DNA of 64,000 nucleotides from Desulfovibrio sp. JY. Lineage in GTDB: Bacteria; Desulfobacterota; Desulfovibrionia; Desulfovibrionales; Desulfovibrionaceae. The stretch is from positions 2,666,001-2,730,000 of the forward strand of contig CP082962.1 in NCBI GenBank assembly GCA_021730285.1. The letters are read 5' to 3'. The notes under the pieces were generated by a model. It was given only the letters and a program-made list of their open reading frames with translations, was not told the origin of the DNA and ran no database searches. Made by a program: the position numbers and the translations under genes. Numbering within the stretch: the first letter of the stretch is position 1; every line of letters begins with the position of its first letter. Positions 17,952-25,087 of the stretch are shown here, piece by piece.

Positions 17952-19034
17952 ATGGCAGGACAAGCGTTATCCCAACTTCAAGCGTTTGTGGAGGCTTCAC
18001 AAGGTCGATCTTTTTTTGTCGGATTGGATGTCCATAAAAATAGTTATTTTGTTGCGTTACGTCGGTTTGATGGAGTCGTCCACACCTTGGTGATGTCGGC
18101 GAGCCCGCAGGCTCTGATCGACAAATTGGCCGCGGTGGGCGTCACCGTGGCCATGGCGGCCAGTGAATCCGGGCCGACCGGATTCACCCTGTCCAGAGCG
18201 CTCACAAAGGCAGGGATTCCCAATCTCGTGGCGGCTCCCAGTCGGATTCCCCGCCCCGTGGTCTGGGGCGCAAAAACAGACCGGCTCGATTGCGTCAAAC
18301 TGGCCGATTACGCCGCCAAGGGGATGCTGCGTCCCATCGCCGTGCCGACCGAGGAGCAAGAAGCCCAGAGGAGCCTGGAGCGCCGACGACACGATCTGGC
18401 CGACGACCTGCGTCGTGTGAAACTTCGCATCCATTCCCATCTGCTTTTTTTGGGCCTTACCGAACCACCCAATCTGAAATACTGGAGCAAGGTCGCTGTA
18501 GCATCCCTGCTTAAACTGCCCATGCATCAGGCTGCCCGGTATACGCTGGAAAGTTTTGTGCGGGAGATGCATGCCATCACCAGCGAATTGTCCCTCGTTG
18601 AACAGCAACTTGAGACAATTTGCCGCCAGGGAGAGCATGACAAAGTCATCAAGTGCCTGCGCACCGTGCCCGGTGTGGGGCCGCTCATCGCCGCGACCTT
18701 CCGTCTGGAGTTGTTTCAGCCGGAACGTTTCAGCCGGGCCGAAGAGGTGACAAGCTATCTGGGACTTGCGCCCATGGTGCGCCAGAGCGGCGAGAGCAAG
18801 GGCCGGGCCAGGTTACGGCCCGTGGGGCAGACCAAACTGCGAAGTCTTTTAGTGGAGGCGGCCTGGAAATGGCGCGCACACGATCCGAAGGCTCAGGCCT
18901 GGTATCACAAGTTGCTGGGGAAAAGCGGCCTGGCCCAAAAGGCCATCACAGCCTTAGCTCGAAAACTGGCCATCATTTTGTGGCGGCTGAGCCTGGAGAA
19001 ACGAGCGTACCGATTTGAGGCGGTTATGGCGTGA
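17952..19034 (+). CDS. IS110-family DEDD transposase
   Basis: A 360-aa recombinase, full length and intact. The N-terminal RuvC-like DEDD domain shows Asp26 (FFVGLDVHK), Glu72 (ASESGPTG), and Asp110 and Asp113 (KTDRLD). A C-terminal transposase_20 domain holds VPGVGPLIAATFRLEL with the serine region after YLGLAPMVRQSGESKG. Elements of this family integrate through an element-encoded guide (bridge/seek) RNA. The ATG at 17952 follows GGCGAGGAGACCAAC. An earlier in-frame start at 17874 would begin outside the subterminal repeat, so it was rejected. Confidence 0.92.
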   Translation: MAGQALSQLQAFVEASQGRSFFVGLDVHKNSYFVALRRFDGVVHTLVMSASPQALIDKLAAVGVTVAMAASESGPTGFTLSRALTKAGIPNLVAAPSRIPRPVVWGAKTDRLDCVKLADYAAKGMLRPIAVPTEEQEAQRSLERRRHDLADDLRRVKLRIHSHLLFLGLTEPPNLKYWSKVAVASLLKLPMHQAARYTLESFVREMHAITSELSLVEQQLETICRQGEHDKVIKCLRTVPGVGPLIAATFRLELFQPERFSRAEEVTSYLGLAPMVRQSGESKGRARLRPVGQTKLRSLLVEAAWKWRAHDPKAQAWYHKLLGKSGLAQKAITALARKLAIILWRLSLEKRAYRFEAVMA

Positions 19035-19289
19035 AACGGCGGCGGGCGAGGATCACGCCGGCTCTGGGAAGCCCCGTGCTCCTCGCCCGCCAAGAGGGTA
19101 TTGCAGCGCCAACAAGGACCTGTGGCAACGAGTAGGGAAGACTGAAAGCCTAACAGCCAACAATTTTTCGGATTGGTCGCGGAAAAGTCTGGCCGCATGG
19201 CGGCGTTTCTCAAATGGCGAAAATCCGAAAACTACCGAATCGGTACTTGGCGCTTCGGGCGCGAATAGGAAACGGGCGGTTAGACTGCG
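19035..19289 (+). ncRNA. Candidate bridge/seek RNA region of the IS110-type element
   Basis: About 255 bp between the transposase stop and the right subterminal repeat, too long to be a simple spacer. It opens with a perfect 12-bp stem (GGCGGGCGAGGA at 19041-19052, TCCTCGCCCGCC at 19080-19091) around a 27-base loop, followed by GC-poorer sequence with further short pairings. In IS1111-type elements the guide RNA is encoded at this 3' position. RNA boundaries and the guide loops are not determined here. Confidence 0.6.
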
Positions 19290-19392
19290 TCAGCCGGCTT
19301 GACTTTGGGCCACATAGGGAAGACTTTTAACGGTGAGGGGATGTTGCCCGCCAACAAGTCGTAAAAGTTAAAAAATTTAGGAAGGGGAGAGC

Positions 19393-19434
19393 GCGAGAGG
19401 GGAGAACCCTTTGCAAAAGGGTTTCCCCTCTCGC
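19393..19434 (-). terminator. Class A palindromic terminator (A4)
   Basis: The GCGAGAGGGG stem with inner AACCCTTT/AAAGGGTT, preceded on the plus strand by AAATTTAGGAAGGGGAGAGC, so it is oriented for the minus-strand gene at 19456. With B2 it once formed a B-linker-A module between convergent genes, now split by the IS. Confidence 0.8.
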
Positions 19435-19455
19435 ACTTTTTCTTCTTGCCTCTTC

Positions 19456-19965
19456 CTATTCTTCGTTCTTGTTCTGGATGAAGGCGATGGTTTTTTCGGG
19501 CAGGGCTTTTTGGCCGCCGGCGGCCGAGAGTTCCGTCAGGTCTTCGGTAATGGTGAGCATGAGGTTGGTGAAGCGCGTCTGCATCTGGAAGCGCTCCCGG
19601 GCGTCGGGGCTGTGCCAGGCCTGCTTGAGGAGTTCCGCCGCGTGGTGGTGGATCATCAGCGCAATGGGCTTGGGCATGCTGCCGTAGTATTCCAGCATAT
19701 TGGCCTTCATCTCGTCGATGCTCTCCAGGAATTCGGCGAACTGCTCGGTTTGCCGCTCCTCCTCCATGCGCGTCCGGCGACACTCTTCCTTGAAGCGGAT
19801 TTCCATGAGCTCCAGGCGTTTTTTGAGTTCCGCCGCGGCCACGAGCTTTTCTTCCTTGAGCCGGTCGAGCTCGGGCTGGTTTTTCTTGTGCCACTCGGCC
19901 GCCTCGCTCCGGACGGAGTAGCAAAGCCGGGTGATGGCCTTGGCGATGTTCTCGGGTATCGACAT
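19456..19965 (-). CDS. Coiled-coil protein of unknown function
   Basis: A 169-aa soluble, mostly helical protein. Residues about 20-80 are a highly charged coiled coil (ELDRLKEEKLVAAAELKKRL and onward). A histidine run, MIHHHAAELL, lies near 104-113. No signal peptide or catalytic motif is seen. It starts two bases after the stop of the upstream membrane gene, so both are in one operon and may form a membrane-tethered complex. I do not recognise a named family. Confidence 0.7.
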   Translation of the reverse strand: MSIPENIAKAITRLCYSVRSEAAEWHKKNQPELDRLKEEKLVAAAELKKRLELMEIRFKEECRRTRMEEERQTEQFAEFLESIDEMKANMLEYYGSMPKPIALMIHHHAAELLKQAWHSPDARERFQMQTRFTNLMLTITEDLTELSAAGGQKALPEKTIAFIQNKNEE

Positions 19966-19967
19966 GG

Positions 19968-20405
19968 TTACCTCGTTTGTTCGAAGAAAAGTTCCATCAC
20001 CGGCGGCGTGTCCGAGGCGCCCGCACTGGCGAAAAAGTGATTGAGCGCCGCGAGCCGGTCGAAGTCGACATCCGTGATCGCCTTTTCGATGAAAACCGAC
20101 GTGCGCTGGTGCATGTAGGGCGTCATTTTGCGTTTGTTGGCCTCGAGCTGTTCGCGCACGATGACCGCCATTTCGCGGATGTTGCGGCGCTGATGGCGAA
20201 GCGCCAGCTTGGTCCGCGCTTTTTGGCCCTTGGCCGCGATATTCTCCCGGATGCGACGGTGTTTTTCCAGTCGCCGCTCCAGCCGGGTTTTGCGGCCGAG
20301 CAGATAACGGTAGGCCAGAAAGGTTAAAAGGAGCGCCGGGCCGTACAGGGCGACCACGGAAAAAGAGACATAGATCAACGACGTCTGGGCGGGATTAGGC
20401 GGCAT
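19968..20405 (-). CDS. Single-pass membrane protein with basic cytoplasmic helix
   Basis: A 145-aa protein from the ATG at 20405. A hydrophobic segment at about 8-36 (IYVSFSVVALYGPALLLTF and onward) is followed by a very basic helical region (RKTRLERRLEKHRRIREN, then KARTKLALRHQRRN). The C-terminus DVDFDRLAALNHFFAS is more neutral. An in-frame start 32 codons earlier (20501) exists, but that extension is low-complexity and Arg/Pro-rich. It is the first gene of a two-gene operon with 19456-19965. The function is unknown; it could be a membrane anchor. Confidence 0.65.
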   Translation of the reverse strand: MPPNPAQTSLIYVSFSVVALYGPALLLTFLAYRYLLGRKTRLERRLEKHRRIRENIAAKGQKARTKLALRHQRRNIREMAVIVREQLEANKRKMTPYMHQRTSVFIEKAITDVDFDRLAALNHFFASAGASDTPPVMELFFEQTR

Positions 20406-20819
20406 GGCGGAAAATAAGGGCGTCCGGGAATCGGCCCGGGCTTTTGTGGGCCGCGTGCCGGTCGGAAGGAAAAAGGCGTTGTCGCGTACTCGTGGCTGCA
20501 CTCATGCGGCTGTGTGCCCGTATCGCCGGCCGGTGGCAGTGGCGCTCCCCGGCGGCCCAAGCGGGCGTCCATTTGCCCTGCTAGGCCAAAGCCCGGCCGG
20601 CGTCAAGCCGGCGCTCCCGCCCCCATTCGCGCCGGACAGGCCTCGCGCCAACCGGCCGGGACCACGGGGTTTTACCGGGTGCCCAAATCCGCATCACCCG
20701 GGAGGACGCCGGGCCGAAAACGGGCGGCAGCCGGGTTTTCAGAACTTTCGTGACTCTTCTTTGTTGGGAAAAACATTCTATCCTCCTGTGATGTCGATGG
20801 AAATGGCGGCAGTGTCAAA
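20406..20819. other. GC-rich intergenic region, hairpin-rich, no gene seen
   Basis: About 410 bp between divergent genes. It contains several small GC palindromes, such as GCCGGC-GTCAA-GCCGGC near 20595, and an ACCCGG/CCGGGT hairpin at 20696-20736 that encloses further GGC/GCC pairs. Open frames across it have no coding character. A structured leader or riboswitch was considered because the downstream gene is linked to mop, but I cannot match a known consensus. Confidence 0.45.
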
Positions 20820-20849
20820 TTGCCCGGGCCGCCGCCTCCGGCCTATACT
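20820..20849 (+). promoter_or_regulatory. Sigma-70-type promoter for the radical SAM gene
   Basis: TTGCCC (20820-20825), an 18-base spacer and TATACT (20844-20849). The predicted start near 20856 leaves a short leader before the Shine-Dalgarno TAGGAG and the ATG at 20890. Confidence 0.5.
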
Positions 20850-20889
20850 TCTGGCTTTCGCAGAAACGCCCAAGCTAGGAGCCTGACCC

Positions 20890-22722
20890 ATGCGCTGTCC
20901 CATTTGCGAACGCGGTTGTATCCTCGAACCCGGGAAAACGGGCCTTTGCGGCCGCTATACGCTGGAGGACGGCGGCGTCGGGGAGTGCTATCCGGACCGT
21001 TATCTGATCGCCAGCCCCATTTCCGTGGAGACCATCCCCTTGCTCCATTTCCATCCGGGCGCGCCGTTTTTCCAGATCAGCACCGTGGGCTGCAACTTCG
21101 ATTGCCCCGGTTGCATCGCCACGGTCACGGCCCGGGAGATGCGGCCGGACAGCCCGGCCCTGCGCCATATCCCGCCCGAGGCCGTGGTGGACATGGCCGT
21201 GGAGCAGGGCTGCCGTGGGATCGCCTTTTTGATGAACGACCCGCTGGCGTCCTATTTCACCTTTCTGGAGGTGGCCAGGGAGGCCAAGGCGCGGGGGCTT
21301 CTGGTCGGCTGCGCCAGCAACGCCTATTTCACCGAGGCGTCCCTGGAACCGTTTCTCGGGCTTCTCGACTGCATCAACATCGGCGTCAAGGGCATCAGCG
21401 CCGCGCGGTCCAGGCTGTGTGGCGGGGCGGACCCGGAGGTGGTGCTGCGTAACATCCGGGCGCTCGTCGCGGCGGGCGTGCACGTGGAGGTCGCCTGCAT
21501 GGACCGTCTGGACAACCGGGACGACACCCGGCTTCTGGCCGCGACCCTGGCGGATATTTCCCCCGACATGGTGCTCCAGATGATGCGCTTCGTGCCCATC
21601 GAGGACGCCGATCCGGCGCTTGAGCCGGCCATTGCCGACACCGAGGCCTTTGCCCGGGAACTGCGCCGGACACTGCCCTTCACCTACGTCTTCAACACGC
21701 CCGGCACACGCGGCCTGGACACGGTGTGCCCGTCGTGCGGCGCGCCGGTCGTTTCGCGCGATTTCTACGGCCCCATGGGGGCGCGGCTGGTCGAACTCGC
21801 CCCGGGCGTGTCGCCCGATTCCCTGCACTGCGCCGCCTGCGGGGCCGATGCGGCCCTGCGGGGGCCGGCGGAACCGCCGGTCATGCGCGAGGGGGCCTTT
21901 CAGGGCGGCTATCCGTTCACCCGGGCGCTCGAGATCGTGGAGTCCATGTGCCTGGCCATGGGCGTGGACGACCAGGCCGAGGTGGTCGCCGTATGGGAGC
22001 ATCTGCTGGCGGGGCGCATGCTGCACCAGCTCCACAAGGACATCCAGACCATCGACGGCTACATGCGGCTGATCCGCGAGTTCGGCGGCGTGCTCGGCCG
22101 CGACCGGGCGGCCGGGCGACTGGTGGATTTCCTGGCGGGGATGATCGCGCCGGTATGCGAAGGTGTGGCCAAGGCCGACAGGCGTCCCCGGACCTTTTAC
22201 GCCATGGGCAAGCCGCTGTTCGGCCTCAAGGGCGACCGGTTCGAAAATCATCTGGTGGGCGTGGCCGGCGGGGAAAGCCTCAACACCACCCTGGACCTCG
22301 ATGGCCGGCCCGGCCGCTCCATCACGGCGGAAACACTACGACAGCTCGATCCCGAAGTGATCTTCATCTCGTCTTTTATCTCGAACAACATTGGCGATTT
22401 TTGCCGGGAGTGCCGGGAGCTTGGGCTCGGCGACGTGGCGGCCGTGCGCGAGGGACGCGTTTATACCGCGCCGGTGCCGTCGAGCGACTTCGGCGCGCCC
22501 AAGTGGGTGCTGGGGCTGCGGTTTATCGCCAGCAAGCTGCACCCGGAGTGTTTCCAGTTCGACAGCGAGGCGGACGCGGCGGCCTACCATGGCCATGTTT
22601 TCGGCCGCAACTTCCCGCTCGCGAGCATCAATCGGTCCTTTGCCAAGCCGAGCCGCGATTGGAAATTTGTGAAGGCGGGGCCGGGGAGCAGAGAAGAAAA
22701 TGCGAGAGGGGAAACCCTTTAG
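20890..22722 (+). CDS. Radical SAM protein fused to a BtuF-like substrate-binding domain
   Basis: A 610-aa protein. The N-terminus has four cysteines (Cys3, 6, 10, 20). The radical SAM motif is Cys68-x3-Cys72-x2-Cys75 (GCNFDCPGC), similar to pyruvate formate-lyase activase-like enzymes. Two CxxC pairs, CPSC and CAAC, form a zinc-ribbon-like insert near 278-320. From about 430 to 600 the sequence follows the class III periplasmic binding fold (AGGESLNT, LDPEVIFISSF, AVREGRVYTAP, LGLRFIASKLHPE) used for cobalamin, siderophores or other metal complexes. No signal peptide is present, so that domain is cytoplasmic here. mop lies just downstream in the opposite orientation. The last residues (NARGETL) and the TAG stop are encoded by the class A hairpin. 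Confidence 0.8.
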   Translation: MRCPICERGCILEPGKTGLCGRYTLEDGGVGECYPDRYLIASPISVETIPLLHFHPGAPFFQISTVGCNFDCPGCIATVTAREMRPDSPALRHIPPEAVVDMAVEQGCRGIAFLMNDPLASYFTFLEVAREAKARGLLVGCASNAYFTEASLEPFLGLLDCINIGVKGISAARSRLCGGADPEVVLRNIRALVAAGVHVEVACMDRLDNRDDTRLLAATLADISPDMVLQMMRFVPIEDADPALEPAIADTEAFARELRRTLPFTYVFNTPGTRGLDTVCPSCGAPVVSRDFYGPMGARLVELAPGVSPDSLHCAACGADAALRGPAEPPVMREGAFQGGYPFTRALEIVESMCLAMGVDDQAEVVAVWEHLLAGRMLHQLHKDIQTIDGYMRLIREFGGVLGRDRAAGRLVDFLAGMIAPVCEGVAKADRRPRTFYAMGKPLFGLKGDRFENHLVGVAGGESLNTTLDLDGRPGRSITAETLRQLDPEVIFISSFISNNIGDFCRECRELGLGDVAAVREGRVYTAPVPSSDFGAPKWVLGLRFIASKLHPECFQFDSEADAAAYHGHVFGRNFPLASINRSFAKPSRDWKFVKAGPGSREENARGETL

Positions 22723-22745
22723 AAAAGGGCAGTATCCCCTCTCGC
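22702..22745 (+). terminator. Class A palindromic terminator (A5)
   Basis: The GCGAGAGGGG...CCCCTCTCGC stem with a slightly longer loop arm. The stop codon of the radical SAM gene (22720-22722) lies inside it. The plus-oriented tail GCTCTCCCTTTCCTCAACG follows. Confidence 0.8.
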
Positions 22746-22811
22746 GCTCTCCCTTTCCTCAACGTTTAGCCGGCACGGGTGCCACGCACGGGCATTTTTG
22801 GAGGAACGAGC

Positions 22812-22848
22812 CGGGGGCAAGGCTTTGGCGGGCCAAACCTTGCCCCCG
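22812..22848 (-). terminator. Hairpin after mop
   Basis: CGGGGGCAAGG-TTTGGC pairs with GCCAAA-CCTTGCCCCCG, about 16 bp past the mop stop on the minus strand. The stem is long but no T-run follows. Confidence 0.6.
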
Positions 22849-22864
22849 CAGGCGGAAGCGGCGG

Positions 22865-23071
22865 TTAGTCGGTGACGACCATGATGCTGGTGGCCTTGAT
22901 CATGGCCTTGACCGGGGCGCCGGCCTTGAGGCCCATGTTTTCGGCGGATTCCTTGGTGATGACGGAGACGATTTCCACGCCGCCGGCGTCGATGACGACT
23001 TCGGCGTTGACCATGCCGATGTTGACGGACTTCACGGTGCCGGGAATAAGATTGCGGGCGCTGACTTTCAT
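22865..23071 (-). CDS. mop: Molbindin, Mop-type molybdate-binding protein
   Basis: A 68-aa single Mop domain: SARNLIPGTVKSVNIGMVNA, then VVIDAGGVEIVSVITKESAE and LKAGAPVKAMIKATSIMV. Molbindins assemble as hexamers and bind molybdate or tungstate as a cytoplasmic store or buffer. The length is exactly that of single-domain molbindins. The ATG at 23071 follows CAGGAGAAAACCC. The converging neighbour is the radical SAM-BtuF fusion, which may hint at a shared metal theme. A small inverted repeat lies in its leader. Confidence 0.92.
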   Translation of the reverse strand: MKVSARNLIPGTVKSVNIGMVNAEVVIDAGGVEIVSVITKESAENMGLKAGAPVKAMIKATSIMVVTD

Positions 23072-23087
23072 GGGTTTTCTCCTGGTT

Positions 23088-23118
23088 GAAGGATGCTTGC
23101 AGAGTTTGCGAATCCTTC
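23088..23118 (-). promoter_or_regulatory. Inverted repeat in the mop leader
   Basis: GAAGGAT (23088-23094) and ATCCTTC (23112-23118) form a 7-bp hairpin or operator just upstream of the mop Shine-Dalgarno. A regulatory role is inference only. Confidence 0.35.
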
Positions 23119-23489
23119 ATAGCACAAAGATGAATTGTTTCCAGTCAGAGAAAGATTTTTTTCAAAGAAATTTTTCAGTCACACGGGGCGTTAAATTTTC
23201 ATGTGAGTGTAACGTTGCAGTCATATCGCATGCAAAGTCGATGGGAAAAGGTTTTCTTATTTGCGGTATCCCCCCGAGGATTGCGTATTTGCTGTGGAAC
23301 AACGTCCCGGAAACATGGGACGAGTTGGCTCACCTTACGCCGATTTTCGACCTTGGGCCTGTTTCGTACAAAAAGCGACCCCGGGAAATCGCGTTGAGCG
23401 GAACCGTTTCCTAGCCCGTCTTCTCTGATATTCTCCATGAATAAAATGTGTTAGCTCCCCCATGTTAGAAAGTTTAGGAAGGGGAGAGC
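23119..23489. other. AT-rich intergenic region, no gene seen
   Basis: About 370 bp of unusually AT-rich sequence between mop and the alcohol dehydrogenase terminator. Short open frames lack start signals and coding character. It presumably holds the mop promoter. Confidence 0.4.
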
Positions 23490-23530
23490 GCGAGAGGGGA
23501 GAACCCTTTTCAAAGGGTTTCCCCTCTCGC
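23490..23530 (-). terminator. Class A palindromic terminator (A6)
   Basis: The GCGAGAGGGG stem with inner AACCCTTT/AAAGGGTT, preceded on the plus strand by AGTTTAGGAAGGGGAGA. It is oriented to end the minus-strand alcohol dehydrogenase gene at 23562. Confidence 0.8.
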
Positions 23531-23561
23531 ATTCTCTTCCCCTCCCCTTCCCACTTCCCTC

Positions 23562-24761
23562 CTAAATCGAATTGCGGAAGATACGGGCGATCACGTCCTC
23601 GGTGACCGGGATGGGGGCCAGGGGCAGCAGCATTTTGGACAGGGACGAGCCCATGGTGGTTTTGACCAGGGCCGGGATGTCGGCCTCGGTGTAGTAGCCG
23701 GCCATGCTGGTGGACTGGCCCACGCCGTGGCACCAGTCGCGCAGCTTGGCCACCACGAAGTCGGTTTCGGAGGGCTTGCCGACGAGGCCCGGGATGATGG
23801 GCGAGAAGAGTTCCGCCACCACCTCGGGCACGGCCGGGTAGATTTCCTGGACCATGGCCGGCATGAGGATGCCGAGGCCGTCGCCGTGGGTGACGCCGGC
23901 GTTGAGCGTGCTCATGGCGTGCTCCATGGAGTGGGTGATGTGCAGCAGGCCCAGGTCGAAGCTGATGCCGGCGATGGCCGAGGCGTACATGAGCCAGTAG
24001 CGGGCGGTCAGGTTGCCGGGCTCCACGATGGCCGTGGGCAGATAGGTGGCCACGTGGCGGATGGCGTCGCGGGCCAGGCCGATGGAGTAGGGCGTGGTGG
24101 TGATGGTGGTGGCCGCTTCCAGGGCGTGGTTGATCGCGTCGATGGAGGTGGAGATGGTCTGCTTTTGCGGCATGGTGGCGGTGAGCGCCGGGTCCTCGAT
24201 GGTGAAGGTGGCGTAGATGTGGGGCGAATTGATGGCCGGCTTGTCCTCGCCGTCGGACTGGGCCACGGCGAAGGCGTCGCATTCCGAGCCCGTGCCGTGG
24301 GAGGTGTTGATGAGCACCAGCGGCGCGGCGTCTTCGATGGGCGTTCCTTTTTCATAGAAATCCACGGCTTTTTTGCCGGGATGCTTCATGAGCACGGCGG
24401 CCGTCTTGGCCGTGTCCATGGCGCTGCCGCCGCCGATGGCCAGGATGGCCCCGGCTCCGAAGTCCGTGCCCATGGCCGCGGCTTCCTCGCAGTTGGCGTA
24501 GGTGGGGTTGGGGCGGACCTTGTCGTAGTGTTTCCAGGCGACGTGGGCGTCCAGGGCCGGCTTGACGCTTTTCCAGGCGCCGCTGGCCGTGTAGGCGATG
24601 GAATCGGTGACGACGAGGACCTTGTCGATGCCTTTGGCTTTGAGGGCGGCGAGGATGTCGCCGACCTTGGCCACGGCGCCCACGCCGAAATAGGTGGTGG
24701 GCCGGGTGGGTTGGAGCACGAAAACCTTGCGGATATCGATTTTCTTTTCCCAGTCTGCCAT
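23562..24761 (-). CDS. Iron-containing alcohol dehydrogenase
   Basis: A 399-aa group III alcohol dehydrogenase. GGGSAMDTAK (about 110-119) binds NAD(P). Metal ligands fall in the Asp/His of SIDAINHALEA, HITHSMEHAM and GVTHGDGLG. SHGTGSECD follows the family pattern. Such enzymes interconvert ethanol or other primary alcohols and aldehydes, and are among the most expressed catabolic enzymes of desulfovibrios growing on ethanol, lactate or pyruvate. The ATG follows a strong AGGAGGGCTCAC. It is a single-gene unit with a class A terminator 31 bp past the stop and a long inverted repeat about 90 bp upstream. Confidence 0.92.
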   Translation of the reverse strand: MADWEKKIDIRKVFVLQPTRPTTYFGVGAVAKVGDILAALKAKGIDKVLVVTDSIAYTASGAWKSVKPALDAHVAWKHYDKVRPNPTYANCEEAAAMGTDFGAGAILAIGGGSAMDTAKTAAVLMKHPGKKAVDFYEKGTPIEDAAPLVLINTSHGTGSECDAFAVAQSDGEDKPAINSPHIYATFTIEDPALTATMPQKQTISTSIDAINHALEAATTITTTPYSIGLARDAIRHVATYLPTAIVEPGNLTARYWLMYASAIAGISFDLGLLHITHSMEHAMSTLNAGVTHGDGLGILMPAMVQEIYPAVPEVVAELFSPIIPGLVGKPSETDFVVAKLRDWCHGVGQSTSMAGYYTEADIPALVKTTMGSSLSKMLLPLAPIPVTEDVIARIFRNSI

Positions 24762-24847
24762 GTGAGCCCTCCTGGTGTAGCGTTGTTACACAGTACGGCT
24801 TCGCGCCAGACCCCATGCGATAAACCACGGCGCGACGCCGCAAGGCC

Positions 24848-24870
24848 TTGTCGCATCGTTATTGCGACAA
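24848..24870 (-). promoter_or_regulatory. Candidate operator upstream of the alcohol dehydrogenase
   Basis: A perfect inverted repeat TTGTCGCA-N7-TGCGACAA, 87-109 bp upstream of the ATG at 24761. The symmetry and spacing suit a dimeric regulator. It does not match the Rex consensus exactly, so the regulator is unknown. Confidence 0.5.
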
Positions 24871-25039
24871 TAGTAAGTTTGGGAAAATGTACCACGTATG
24901 ATCGGGAATGCAAGGGACGAAATGCCACCTCGTGCGTCTTCCGAGGGGAAGTCGCAGAGGGGAGGCGTTGTTTTCGGAAAGAAAACGGTCCGGTTGCGGG
25001 CCGGATGTTCCTGGATGCCAAATGGCGGCAGGGGGGACG

Positions 25040-25081
25040 GCGAGAGGAGAGGCCCCTTTTTAGCGGGGGTTCCCCTCTCGC
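25040..25081 (-). terminator. Variant class A terminator (A7)
   Basis: GCGAGAGGAGAGGCCCC pairs with GGGGTTCCCCTCTCGC. The stem is diverged and the usual tail is missing. It ends the PFKFB-like gene, 6 bp past its stop. Confidence 0.7.
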
Positions 25082-25087
25082 TTCGCG

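Larger units (their letters stand above)
17870..19321 (+). mobile_element. IS110-family (IS1111-type) insertion sequence
   Basis: About 1.45 kb. Joining the flanks across the element restores CCTTCCCAAA + GACTTTT, the uninterrupted class B tail as seen at 34998-35013, which fixes the junctions to within one or two bases. Subterminal inverted repeats of 13 bp (11 identical) lie at 17890-17902 and 19290-19302 with core C-GGCTGA; such subterminal repeats are a hallmark of the IS1111 subgroup. The element holds one transposase and about 255 bp of structured non-coding sequence after it. No target duplication is expected for the family and none is seen. Confidence 0.85.

Noticed and set aside
20406-20819. 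Riboswitch (molybdenum cofactor or cobalamin) upstream of the radical SAM gene
   Set aside because: A GCCACTG-like B12-box fragment (minus strand) and CGAAAA near GGC pairs were noticed, but the rest of neither consensus could be matched.
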